From Microseira wollei NIES-4236 (lineage in GTDB: Bacteria; Cyanobacteriota; Cyanobacteriia; Cyanobacteriales; Aerosakkonemataceae): a stretch of 64,000 nt of DNA. The number at the start of each line of letters is the position of its first letter. Within the stretch, counting starts at the first letter, position 1. Below are positions 7,516 through 16,571 of the stretch, one piece after another. The notes beneath the pieces were generated by a model, which did no database searches, was not told the DNA's origin, and saw only the letters and a list, made by a program, of their open reading frames with translations. The stretch is from positions 1 through 64,000 of the forward strand of contig NZ_BLAY01000029.1 of the NCBI RefSeq assembly GCF_020521235.1, given 5' to 3'. Both the position numbers and the translations under genes were made by a program.

Positions 7516-10500
7516 ATGCAAGTTTCACAGCAAGATTTACTCAAAATAGTCCTAGAAGCTAGTACCCTCAGCGAAAGATTGGGGGATAGGTTCTGCATCG
7601 CTGATGAGTCAACAGTCAACGAAAAGCTGATTACTTCCCGCTTGGAAGCGTGGTGTCAAGTTGTCGCACAAGGAAACTCAGAAAAATTTGCCAAACGCCT
7701 CGCTTGGGATGGTCTGGACTGTAACATTGTCGCTAGTGTCCTCGGTGATGTCTGCCTCGCTGATGCACAACAACTTCCAGTATGGGCAGAAACTTTGCGG
7801 GAAGCTTTGCAAACCGACTGGGAAATAGCTTATGCAGGTGCGTCTCGTTGTCTGGATGCCGAAAAGCCAATTCCCTTTGAAGAAGTTTATCTGCCCTTTG
7901 TTTACGTAGCGCGGCAGAAACTCATTGCACAGGTCGGTGCTAGTTGGCAACTTCTATCCGAAGCAGTTAGCATAAGTCTGGAACGCCAACTGTTATGTCA
8001 GTGCGCATCTCTTTGCATCCAGGCTCTAGAACTTGAGTTTTCACTATTTAAAGCCCTGAAGCAATCTGCTTTCAGCTTCTTATGGGGACGACTGCAAGAA
8101 GGTGGCTCTAATGAGCAGTACCTAAACTTTGTTAAAGACTTGAAAACAGGCAAGCTACTGTCCTTTTTCCAGAAGTACAGCGTCTTAGCTCGCTTGGTAG
8201 CGATGACGATGGATCTCTGGGTAGAAGAAAAAGCAGAATTTCTCCAGCGATTAGCATCAGACTTGCCAATCATTGAGCAAACGTTTCTACAAGATACAGA
8301 TGAAATCGTTGATATTAAATTGAATCTCTCCGATCTTCACAATAGGGGACGCTCGGTAATTGCTCTCACCTTTGCCTCTGGATTAAAACTCGTATACAAA
8401 CCCAGAAGCTTAGGTTTGGAATCTGCCTATTTTCAGTTATTATCTTGGTGCAATCGGCATTTTGTAGAGACGTTGGATGCAACGTCTCTACAACCATTCA
8501 AGATAGTCAAAGTTATCGATTGTAAAACTTATGGCTGGATGGAGTTTGTAGAGCATTTACCCTGTGCAGACGCAGCAGCAGCAAAGCGCTACTACCAGCG
8601 TGCGGGGATGGTTTTGTGCTTACTTTACATGCTGCAAGCAACAGACTTTCATCATGAAAATCTAATTGCTAGTGGCGAACATCCGGTATTAATAGACTTG
8701 GAAACAATTCTACAGCCAGTGGCTTGTGAAATTGACCCCAAAATTGAGGAAGTGGGAGGAGCGCAATATCAGGCGAATCAACAATTTTTTGACTCGGTGC
8801 TGCGAAGTGGACTACTACCGAGATGGGAATTTGCACTAGGAGGAAAGGCTGAAGATATTAGTGGTTTGGGGGGAGTTGGCGAGGAAATTTATATTCGCAA
8901 GCAAAAGTGGCAGAACATCAATACTGACAGCATGGCACTAAAGTATGAATCTGAAATACTGCCAGCGGAAGCTAATACACTTTCTCTCAATGGCGTCACT
9001 TTATCACCCAACGATTACATTAATGAAATCGTAGATGGTTTCCGCCAAATGTATCAGTTTCTGAAAGAGCAAAGAGAAGTGCTTTTAGCCACTGATAGTC
9101 CTTTAGCAGTCTTTGCTCATCAGAAAGTACGGTTTTTGTTTCGCAATACCCAAGTCTACGGTGATGTTCTGAATAAAGCCCTCAATCCAAAATACATACA
9201 ATATGGTGTAGATTGTAGTATTCAAATGGATGTGCTAAGTCGGGCACTTTTAGCAGCCGATAACAAGCCCCCGGTTTGGTCGTTGCTGGCAGTGGAATTA
9301 CATGCTTTAGAACAAATGGATATTCCTTACTTTGTTGCTGATTCTAGCAGTAAGGATCTGATAATAAACCCTGAACTGGTAATTGAGGAATATTTCAAAG
9401 AACCTAGCTATGAGCGGATGATTTCTCGTCTGCGGCAGCTCAATGATGCAGATTTAGCCCAACAAATTTCGATTATTCGGGGTTCTTTTTATTCGCGAAT
9501 TGCTCGCAGCATGACCAATATTACGCCGAACAGTCCAGGTTTAGATTTAGATGCAATAGCTACTTTAACACCAGCACAACTGGTACAGGAAGCAATAGAA
9601 ATTGGCAAACAACTGCAACAACGAGCAATTTATAGCCGTTTGCACTCGGATGAGGTACACCTTGGTTTGTGTAGCGGCAGCATTAATGCTGCCCGCACAC
9701 TGCTGCCACAAGGCTGTACCTCACTCGCTGGCAATCCGCTGTATGCCGCCGATAGCGTTACCTGGATTGGTATGGGATACCTGCCGCAGGATCAGCGGTT
9801 GCAACTTCAACCCTTGGGGTATGGTTTGTACGACGGTGTTTGCGGAGTTGCTGTATTTTTAGCAGCGTTAGCAAAAATTACTGGTGATGCCGCATTTCGA
9901 GATTTAGCACTCAGCGCCTTGCAAGACCTGAGAAAAACCTTGCAGGAAACAGACCCCAATTCTCAGCGTAAATTTATCAAGCAAATCGGTATCGGTGGAG
10001 CTACTGGGTTAGGGTCTATTGTTTATACTTTGGTACGAGTCAGTCAATTTTTGGATGAACCGGAACTTTTGGATGTTGCGAAACTTGCAGCATCGTTAAT
10101 AACTCAGGAAAGTATTGCGAATGACAAGCAATTTGACATCATAGCTGGAGCTGCTGGAGCAATACTGGGATTGCTGAGTTTATATCAAGCAAAACCAGAT
10201 CCATCTGTTCTAGATAAAGTCCAAGCTTTGGGTTATCACCTACTGATTAATCGCACTAAGAGCGATTCTGGATTGAAAGCTTGGGCAACTTTAGAAGGCA
10301 AGTTAGCGACGGGATTTTCTCATGGTGCGGGAGGTATTGCCTATGCCTTATTGCGATTGTATAAAACCACTCAAGAAACAGATTTTCTGGAAGCGGCTGA
10401 GGAAGCGATCGCATACGAACGCACTTTATTTTCCCCCAGCGCTGGAAATTGGCAAGACGTGAGGGAACGGAATCCTTCTTTTATGACCAGTTGGTGTCAT

Positions 10501-10890
10501 GGCGCACCGGGTGTTGGTTTAGGTCGTTTGGGAGGTTTGGCAATTCTAGATACAAAAGAAATTCGGCAAGAAATTGCCGTTGCTATCAACACAACCCAAC
10601 AGTTTGGTTTACAAAATCTCGATCATGTCTGTTGCGGTAATTTTGGCAGGATGGAGGTGTTATTGCTGGCAGCTTGCAAGTTGTCGCTGCCAGAACTTGG
10701 GAATATTGTGCAAAAACAGGCAGCATGGGTTGTAGCAAGGACAAAGCAAGTTGGTGCTTTTTATCTGTTTCCCGAACTGTCTGGAGAGGTTTATAACCCT
10801 GGTTTCTTTCAAGGGACGGCTGGAATTGGTTATCAACTACTAAGACTGGCGTATCCAGAATCATTTCCTTCTGTGTTGTTGTGGGAGTAA
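7516..10890 (+). CDS. lanM: class II lanthipeptide synthetase LanM, ProcM-like (CCG type)
   Basis: A 1124-residue bifunctional enzyme. The N-terminal DUF4135 dehydratase (about 180-650) phosphorylates and eliminates Ser/Thr of the precursors; it shows KLVYKPRSL and ATDFHHENLIASGEHPVLID. The C-terminal LanC-like cyclase (about 770-1120) adds Cys thiols; it shows LYDGVCGVA, FSHGAGGIAYAL, Cys994 in SWCHGAPGVG and Cys1039-Cys1040 in HVCCGNFG. The last motif is CCG instead of the usual CHG, the zinc signature of ProcM-type relaxed-specificity enzymes. Residues about 706-743 are an in-frame palindromic element between the two domains, followed by the native VTWIGMGYLP. A second short palindrome encodes about residues 316-326. 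The enzyme should act on the three nearby precursors. Confidence 0.95.
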   Translation: MQVSQQDLLKIVLEASTLSERLGDRFCIADESTVNEKLITSRLEAWCQVVAQGNSEKFAKRLAWDGLDCNIVASVLGDVCLADAQQLPVWAETLREALQTDWEIAYAGASRCLDAEKPIPFEEVYLPFVYVARQKLIAQVGASWQLLSEAVSISLERQLLCQCASLCIQALELEFSLFKALKQSAFSFLWGRLQEGGSNEQYLNFVKDLKTGKLLSFFQKYSVLARLVAMTMDLWVEEKAEFLQRLASDLPIIEQTFLQDTDEIVDIKLNLSDLHNRGRSVIALTFASGLKLVYKPRSLGLESAYFQLLSWCNRHFVETLDATSLQPFKIVKVIDCKTYGWMEFVEHLPCADAAAAKRYYQRAGMVLCLLYMLQATDFHHENLIASGEHPVLIDLETILQPVACEIDPKIEEVGGAQYQANQQFFDSVLRSGLLPRWEFALGGKAEDISGLGGVGEEIYIRKQKWQNINTDSMALKYESEILPAEANTLSLNGVTLSPNDYINEIVDGFRQMYQFLKEQREVLLATDSPLAVFAHQKVRFLFRNTQVYGDVLNKALNPKYIQYGVDCSIQMDVLSRALLAADNKPPVWSLLAVELHALEQMDIPYFVADSSSKDLIINPELVIEEYFKEPSYERMISRLRQLNDADLAQQISIIRGSFYSRIARSMTNITPNSPGLDLDAIATLTPAQLVQEAIEIGKQLQQRAIYSRLHSDEVHLGLCSGSINAARTLLPQGCTSLAGNPLYAADSVTWIGMGYLPQDQRLQLQPLGYGLYDGVCGVAVFLAALAKITGDAAFRDLALSALQDLRKTLQETDPNSQRKFIKQIGIGGATGLGSIVYTLVRVSQFLDEPELLDVAKLAASLITQESIANDKQFDIIAGAAGAILGLLSLYQAKPDPSVLDKVQALGYHLLINRTKSDSGLKAWATLEGKLATGFSHGAGGIAYALLRLYKTTQETDFLEAAEEAIAYERTLFSPSAGNWQDVRERNPSFMTSWCHGAPGVGLGRLGGLAILDTKEIRQEIAVAINTTQQFGLQNLDHVCCGNFGRMEVLLLAACKLSLPELGNIVQKQAAWVVARTKQVGAFYLFPELSGEVYNPGFFQGTAGIGYQLLRLAYPESFPSVLLWE
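8462..8493. repeat. TGTAGAGACGT palindrome inside lanM
   Basis: TTGTAGAGACGTT and AACGTCTCTACAA form a hairpin within the lanM reading frame, encoding VETLDATSLQ. The intergenic copy at 1841-1872 identifies it as a dispersed repeat and not native coding sequence. Confidence 0.75.
9631..9744 (+). repeat. in-frame palindromic element, copy A (in lanM)
   Basis: The copy begins TATAGCCGTTTGCACTCGG and ends CTGGCAATCCGCTGTA, with the central arms TGTGTAGCGGCAGCATTAAT and GCTGCCCGCACAC. It is translated as SRLHSDEVHLGLCSGSINAA and then TSLAGNPLYAAD, in the same frame as copies B and C. The right arm has decayed slightly. Confidence 0.85.
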
Positions 10891-11018
10891 TATCATGTCC
10901 CTTCGCAACGGTTGTGTAACTGCTAATAGCTAATAGCTAATCGCTAATGGCTCCTCTCTAGCAATTGACAATTAGCAATTAGCAATTAGCAATTCAAAAT
11001 CTAAAATCTAAAATTGCA

Positions 11019-12428
11019 ATGAAGCTTACACATCGGTTATTTAATTTATCTGCATGGCCTATAGCTGTCAAACTTTCGGTAGCACTCTTGTGTGCAGCGA
11101 TTGCACCGATGAGTTTCACTGCCTATTACAATCTGCAACGGAGTTTGCAGAGTCTGGAGGCTAGCGAATACCGCAAACTGGAACTGTTAGCCACCAGTAC
11201 CGCGAGTCGTCTTGACCAACTGATTGTTGATATTCAACGCATTGTTGTCCAAGTCAGCAGCGATCGCAATGTCGTAGGTTTCCTCGTTTCTACCCCCCCT
11301 GCAAAGCGAGAAACCCTCCGCCAAGAATTGCAACAGACACTCTCGAATATCTTTCGCTCTCACCCGGACTTTGATGCGGTTTTTCTGATGGACAAATCGG
11401 GTAGATGTGTCGCTTCTACCGATGCAAAATTTGTCGGTCAAAACTACGCCTTCCGCGAATATTTTACACAAGCAATTGGGGGACGATCTTATGTGTCTAG
11501 CATCCTCGTGGGTGAAACGAGTAAACGACCAGGGCTGTTTTTATCTCATCCGGTGCGATCGCCCAAAGGAGAAATTGTGGGGGTAACGGTACTCAAGATT
11601 AAAGGAGAAAATATCTGGGCGATCGCAAATACTTTGCAGCTAGGTTCCTCTAGCTATGCCTTCCTTGTTGACCAACACGGGGTGATTATTAGCCATCGCG
11701 ATCGCTCGCTTCTCTACCATAGCCTCAACCCCTTACCGCCCCATACCCTAAAGCAGGTTTTGACTGACAGGCGTTACGGTCAAAATCAAATTAAAAGTTT
11801 AAATATTCCACAGTTAAAGGTAATGGTAATGGCAACAGAACCAGGTCATACCAGCTATCGTTCTCCCCAGACGCAGATACCCCGTATAGTTGGCTTTGCA
11901 CCCCTGCAAGTCCAACCTTGGGTATTGGGGGTCAGCCAACCCAAAACACAATTTGCCGCTCCTTTAAATCGCCTGATTTGGCAACACGGCAGGAGTGTAA
12001 TAATTGTCGGTTCAATTACAGCAATAATAGCCCTGCTCCTAGCACGGAGTATTTCACGACCCATTCGCGCCCTCACAGCCGCAGCGCAAGCACTCGAACA
12101 AGGGGATTTCAATCCACAAGCATTGGCTTTTGTGTCTCGAAATCATGACGATATGGGACAGCTTGTGCGTGTTTTTCTCCAAATGGCTTCTGAAGTGAAG
12201 GCTAGAGAGCAGAATCTCAAACAGCAAGTAGTAGCTTTACGAATTGAAATCGATCAAACTAAAAGAGCCAAAGATTTTATGGAAATTACTGAAAACGAAC
12301 ACTTTCGGCAGTTGCAGAAAAAAATCCAAAAACTCAGAACCAAAGCGAGCGCCAAGCCCGAAACTGAGACAGAATACTTCGAGAGATTGCAGAATCAAGT
12401 GCAATCTTTACGCGAGCGATCGCTGTAG
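11019..12428 (+). CDS. dCache-HAMP membrane sensor protein without an output domain
   Basis: A 469-residue membrane protein. TM1 is at about 14-37, followed by an extracytoplasmic double-Cache domain (about 40-320; motifs FDAVFLMDKSGRCVAST, SSSYAFLVDQHGVIISHRD). TM2 is at about 325-345 (SVIIVGSITAIIALLLA), then a HAMP domain (ARSISRPIRALTAAAQALEQ) and a coiled coil to the end. No kinase, cyclase, GGDEF or methyl-accepting domain follows, so it must signal through a partner, or serve as a scaffold. It lies between lanM and the transporter genes on the same strand, about 130 bp after lanM, across heptad repeats. Ligands of dCache domains are often amino acids or small metabolites; the ligand here is unknown. 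Confidence 0.85.
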   Translation: MKLTHRLFNLSAWPIAVKLSVALLCAAIAPMSFTAYYNLQRSLQSLEASEYRKLELLATSTASRLDQLIVDIQRIVVQVSSDRNVVGFLVSTPPAKRETLRQELQQTLSNIFRSHPDFDAVFLMDKSGRCVASTDAKFVGQNYAFREYFTQAIGGRSYVSSILVGETSKRPGLFLSHPVRSPKGEIVGVTVLKIKGENIWAIANTLQLGSSSYAFLVDQHGVIISHRDRSLLYHSLNPLPPHTLKQVLTDRRYGQNQIKSLNIPQLKVMVMATEPGHTSYRSPQTQIPRIVGFAPLQVQPWVLGVSQPKTQFAAPLNRLIWQHGRSVIIVGSITAIIALLLARSISRPIRALTAAAQALEQGDFNPQALAFVSRNHDDMGQLVRVFLQMASEVKAREQNLKQQVVALRIEIDQTKRAKDFMEITENEHFRQLQKKIQKLRTKASAKPETETEYFERLQNQVQSLRERSL

Positions 12429-12431
12429 TGA

Positions 12432-12950
12432 AACAGCTAATGGCTAATGGCTAATGGCTAATGGCTCATGGCTAATGGCTAATGGCTAATGGCTAATGGC
12501 TAATGGCTAATGGTTAATGGTTAATGGTTAATGGCTAATGGTTAATGGTTAATGGCTAATGGTTAATGGCTAATGGCTAATGGTTAATGGCTAATGGCTA
12601 ATGGCTAATGGTTAATGGTTAATGGCTAATGGCTAATGGCTAATGGCTAATGGCTAATGGCTAATGGCTAATGGTTAATGGCTAATGGCTAATGGCTAAT
12701 GGCTAATGGTTAATGGCTAATGGCTAATGGTTAATGGCTAATGGCTAATGGTTAATGGCTAATGGCTAATGGCTAATGGTTAATGGCTAATGGCTAATGG
12801 CTAATGGCTAATGGCTAATGTCAGTAAAAATCCTAAATTAGCAATGAGCAATTAGCAATGAGCAATGAGCAATTAGCAATGAGCAATGAGCAATGAGCAA
12901 TTAGCAATTAGCAATTAGCAATTAGCAATTAGCAATTAGCAATTAGCAAT
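12432..12950. repeat. giant heptanucleotide array (TAATGGC/TAATGGT, then AATTAGC/AATGAGC)
   Basis: From about 12432 to 12820 the heptamer TAATGGC or TAATGGT repeats roughly 55 times without interruption. After TCAGTAAAAATCCTAAAT the array continues as AATTAGC and AATGAGC units to about 12950, which read as a mirrored orientation of a related heptamer. It separates the dCache-HAMP gene from the APC-like gene. Shorter relatives occur at 10920-11000, 15620-15705, 23460-23490, 29445-29515 and 42335-42448. It holds no gene. Confidence 0.95.
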
Positions 12951-12975
12951 TCCAAAATCTAAAATCCAAAATCTT

Positions 12976-15573
12976 ATGTCATCCGACGAATTAATATCGC
13001 GAGAAGAAGTACTGGAGGGTTTCCCTGCCAAACGAGCGAATACGCTGCTATTTTTAATCGAAAGTCGAACAGCGCAGATCGTGGCGCGATCGCGAGTGGA
13101 ATTTTCCCTCACCTCACAAGCAGCCAACGAACGCGATCTGGCTTTCCTGGAAGCCTTTGCTTTAGGAAATGCACCACCACTCCACCCCACCATCCAGCAA
13201 CTGGAACGCTACGCCAACCAATGGCTTCCCCTCGTACCGCAAAACCCCAAATTAAAAGCCGCCATTGCTCACGCACTCGGTGAGAAATACACTTTCACCT
13301 ATCAGTGCGTGCCTAATATTCGGGCAACTTTATGTTTGGATGAGAAAGCAGTACAAGTCGCTTTTTCTCGCCTGTACAGAAGACAGCTAGCGAGAATTTT
13401 TGCCTCCAAACTGTCGCTAATCGAACAGTGGCGCTGGAGGTGGACGGCAATGCAAGAGCGTATAGAGTCTCTACCTCCTTTCTGGTTGGCATCCTTAATC
13501 ACCGTTGCTCTCGGTTTACCCCAAGCTTTCTTAGCCTTACCCATCGCTGTAGCCGATATCGGCCCCTTGGCTACGGTTGGATTTGTAGTAATTATCGGCA
13601 CTATCAATATACTGACGATGGCTTGCATGGCGGAGGCAGTGGGTCGCAGCGGTGACTTTCGTTACGGCAATCCCTTTATCAAACAATTAGCAGCTAACTA
13701 CTTAGGCAATGCTGGTTCATTTATACTTTCACTAGCCGTAGCTATCCGTGTTTTCCTCATAGCCCTAGCTTGTTATATCGGTTTGTCGGCTACGATGGCA
13801 AACTTCACCCACATACCAGCAGCACTGTGGGCGGTGTTGCTTTTCTGGGCTGGATTGTACCTACTTTCGCGTCCATCGCTCAACTTCACGGTTGCGGTGA
13901 TGGTATTGCTGGCAGCCATTAACGTTAGTTTGCTGCTGGTTCTGTCGCTGCTAGCCTTCCGCCACGTGCAACTGGAAAATCTTTTGTATATAAATTTACC
14001 TTTCCTCAACGGTCATTTCCAACCCTGGATGTTACAGCGAATTCTCGGTGTTAGCCTGATGCTCTATTTCGGGCATGTGTATGTGGGTGAGTGTGCAAAG
14101 CTGATACTTCCTCGCGACCCTAGCGCTTCCTCGCTGATTTGGGGTAGCGTGGCGGGGACTGGTTTTTTAACCGTTTTATTTTGCATTTGGGTATTGGCAG
14201 TCAACGGAGCAGTAGCGCCCCAGTTACTAGCCGGACAGTCAGGCACCATCCTAGAACCACTTGCACAGCAGGTTGGTCCCATCGTCCCGGTTTTGGGAGC
14301 AGTTTTAGTGACGCTTTTGTTGGGAATGGCTTGGCTTCGCAGTTCGAGTTTGCTAATCAATCTAACTAGGGAGTGGTTACCCAGCCGACCTCACCCCGTC
14401 TTAATGCTGCCTCGCCACCAGGGAACGTTGATATTGCACCCTCGCGGCAACCCCAGTCGCGTTCCCCATATAGGTATAACCTACCTGGGACTGGAAAAAA
14501 ATCAGCCAAAGTTTCGCTTAGATATCCAGTCAAGCGGCAACATCCATCAAGTAGAGATAACCGTTATCGAGCATTGGGAAATTAAACAGCTATTTGAACA
14601 ATTCCCAGAGCTGCACAAATGGGACACTCGTCTAAGGCTAGAAATACAGTCGGCTAATCAAGATAGCGCCTGTCTGCAAGTTACCTCACCAATGGTTCTA
14701 GCCTACGAAGGAAAATTAAAACCGGAGGTCAACAATGCCGTTCGCAAACAGGAGAGTCAAACTATAGGACGGTTCTGGACAATCTGGCTGCGAGAGCGTC
14801 ATTTTCTCCTATCTATTAGCCCGCTAGTGCTTGTTTTGCTGCTAACAGAGTGGCTTTTCCTAAATGGTATCCAATCTTTCACAGGAGTACTCGCATTTGC
14901 TGGTGTACTCGGTAACACGCTTGTGGGTGGTATTTTCCCAGTTTTGCTGTTAGTTTCTAGTCGGCAGAAAGGCGAATTAATGCCTGGAGTCGTTTTCCAA
15001 ATTCTCAACCATCCATTTTTCAGCATCAGCATCTACAGCCTCTTTTTAGCCATCCTGTTCGTCCACGGTTTGTTCATTTGGGAAAATTCTCTAGCGCGTA
15101 TCAGTGCATTGTGCATTGCCGGGGTGTCCCTAGGAGCCACCCTGGTCATGCAGCGCTGTGGAGCCTTCGCTTCTCGCGTGGTTGTAGAGTTGCGAGAAGA
15201 TCGGCATCCAGGAGGCCAATTTGTCTTCACAATTACTACCGGCGGACAACCAAAGATAGCCGAAGTGCGTCTGGGATATGACTCTGGCGAACAACTTTAC
15301 CAAGCCGCTACGGTCGAAATTCCATCACTTGAATCCCTGCGCTATGCCATCTTTCGCCTACCAACCCACCAGGAAAAAGAACTAAGAGTATGGGCGCACA
15401 AAAATAACTCCAGCGGCGACTTAAAGAGCCTACCTGCACTTGTAGAAATAGAAGAGAATGGAAACAAAAATATGCAGTTCGACTTAAAACTATCCGGCGG
15501 CAGAGTTTTGCTACCTCTAATTAGCAATGCCTGTAGATTGAAAATCGCATTTCCCGAACCATCTTCATCTTGA
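12976..15573 (+). CDS. APC-superfamily-like polytopic membrane protein with soluble inserts
   Basis: An 865-residue protein. Residues 1-160 are soluble. About 165-470 hold roughly ten membrane helices whose start (ASLITVALGLPQAFLALPIA, then ADIGPLATVGF) resembles the unwound first helix of amino-acid permeases of the APC superfamily. A soluble stretch (about 475-610) follows, then four more helices (about 615-755: HFLLSISPLVLVLLLTEWLF and others) and a beta-rich C-terminal domain. The permease-like half suggests transport of an amino acid or similar solute, but key substrate residues cannot be assigned. It sits in the lanthipeptide locus, after the heptad array and before the MinD-like gene. 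A role as immunity, sensing or export accessory protein is only an inference. Confidence 0.6.
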   Translation: MSSDELISREEVLEGFPAKRANTLLFLIESRTAQIVARSRVEFSLTSQAANERDLAFLEAFALGNAPPLHPTIQQLERYANQWLPLVPQNPKLKAAIAHALGEKYTFTYQCVPNIRATLCLDEKAVQVAFSRLYRRQLARIFASKLSLIEQWRWRWTAMQERIESLPPFWLASLITVALGLPQAFLALPIAVADIGPLATVGFVVIIGTINILTMACMAEAVGRSGDFRYGNPFIKQLAANYLGNAGSFILSLAVAIRVFLIALACYIGLSATMANFTHIPAALWAVLLFWAGLYLLSRPSLNFTVAVMVLLAAINVSLLLVLSLLAFRHVQLENLLYINLPFLNGHFQPWMLQRILGVSLMLYFGHVYVGECAKLILPRDPSASSLIWGSVAGTGFLTVLFCIWVLAVNGAVAPQLLAGQSGTILEPLAQQVGPIVPVLGAVLVTLLLGMAWLRSSSLLINLTREWLPSRPHPVLMLPRHQGTLILHPRGNPSRVPHIGITYLGLEKNQPKFRLDIQSSGNIHQVEITVIEHWEIKQLFEQFPELHKWDTRLRLEIQSANQDSACLQVTSPMVLAYEGKLKPEVNNAVRKQESQTIGRFWTIWLRERHFLLSISPLVLVLLLTEWLFLNGIQSFTGVLAFAGVLGNTLVGGIFPVLLLVSSRQKGELMPGVVFQILNHPFFSISIYSLFLAILFVHGLFIWENSLARISALCIAGVSLGATLVMQRCGAFASRVVVELREDRHPGGQFVFTITTGGQPKIAEVRLGYDSGEQLYQAATVEIPSLESLRYAIFRLPTHQEKELRVWAHKNNSSGDLKSLPALVEIEENGNKNMQFDLKLSGGRVLLPLISNACRLKIAFPEPSSS

Positions 15574-15599
15574 AAAAAGGAGCCTTTGTTTTGTGAAAA

Positions 15600-15735
15600 A
15601 CTTCTTCTGTCTCTGCGTTATGGATGCTAATAGCTAATCGCTAATGGCTGCTCTGGAGGCAATTGAAAAGCTGGCAATTAGCAATTAGCAATTAGCAATT
15701 AGCCATCCATACACTACCCATACCACCCGACATGA
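15600..15735. repeat. short heptad repeats between the APC-like and MinD-like genes
   Basis: GCTAATAGCTAATCGCTAAT and a run of GCAATTA units (about 15675-15703) fill the 200-base spacer. The pattern is the same as at 10915-11000 and 29440-29515, where ATATCATGTC precedes the repeats. I see no gene or clear promoter. Confidence 0.7.
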
Positions 15736-15781
15736 TATAAGTCCTAAAATCTAAAATCAAATGACAACTTGGAGGAAAAAT

Positions 15782-16561
15782 ATGACTCAGATTATAGCTA
15801 TTCACTCATTCCGTGGCGGAACTGGCAAATCAAACATACTTGCCAACCTAGCAGCCACTATGGCGCGTGGGGGAAAACGAGTAGGTATTGTCGATGCCGA
15901 TATCCAGTCACCAGGGATTCACATCCTTTTCGGTTTAAACGAGGAAAAAATCAACTATTCGCTCAATGACTATCTTTGGGGACGCTGCGACATTAAAGAC
16001 ACCGCCTACGACGTTACCCATACTCTGATGGCGGAGTCAGGGGAAACAAGTACGGTCAACGGCAAACTCTACCTAATTCCCTCTAGCATCAAAGCGGGTG
16101 AAATCGCCAGAATTCTGCGCGAGGGGTATGACGTCGTGCTACTTAACGATGGCTTTCAAGAACTCAGCCACTGTCTAAAGTTGGACTACCTATTCATTGA
16201 TACTCACCCCGGTCTTAACGAAGAAACCTTACTTTCCATCGGGATTTCTAATGTTGCGATCGTTATCTTACGTCCAGACAACCAAGACTTTCAAGGAACC
16301 GCCGTAACTCTAGATGTAGCTCGCAAGCTGAAAGTACCAAAAATACTGTTAGTGGTGAATAAAGCGCTACCAGCTTTAGATTTTGCCGACTTGCAAAAAC
16401 AAGTAGAGGCAACTTACAATGCTCCGGTAGCCGGGATTTTGCCCCTGTCGGTAGAGATGGTGCAGCTAGCCAGCAAGGGTATATTTTGCTTGCGTTACTC
16501 CGAGCATCCCATCTGTCAGACGGTGAAAGAAATTGCCCAGCAAATTTTAAACTTGGAGTGA
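15782..16561 (+). CDS. MinD/ParA-family P-loop ATPase
   Basis: A 259-residue ATPase with the deviant Walker A of the MinD/ParA/Mrp group (HSFRGGTGKSNILANLA), the switch motif GKRVGIVDADIQSPG, and the Walker B-like LDYLFIDTHPGLNEE. MinD-type proteins dimerise on ATP and position or switch partner proteins, often at the membrane. No amphipathic membrane-targeting tail is obvious at the C-terminus. I chose the ATG at 15782 because GGAGG at 15771 gives ideal spacing; an ATG seven codons upstream lacks one. The next gene begins 10 bases after its stop, so the two are probably co-transcribed. Linkage to a lanthipeptide exporter suggests a role in placing or gating the secretion complex (inference). 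Confidence 0.85.
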   Translation: MTQIIAIHSFRGGTGKSNILANLAATMARGGKRVGIVDADIQSPGIHILFGLNEEKINYSLNDYLWGRCDIKDTAYDVTHTLMAESGETSTVNGKLYLIPSSIKAGEIARILREGYDVVLLNDGFQELSHCLKLDYLFIDTHPGLNEETLLSIGISNVAIVILRPDNQDFQGTAVTLDVARKLKVPKILLVVNKALPALDFADLQKQVEATYNAPVAGILPLSVEMVQLASKGIFCLRYSEHPICQTVKEIAQQILNLE

Positions 16562-16571
16562 AAAATTGCCC

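Noticed and set aside
7010-7528. Minus-strand frames of 116-172 codons opposite precursor 3 and its repeats
   Set aside because: They overlap a well-supported precursor gene and palindromic repeats; the peptide is Phe/Ser-rich repeat translation.
12432-12950. CRISPR array
   Set aside because: The repeats are contiguous 7-mers without spacers, and no cas genes lie nearby.
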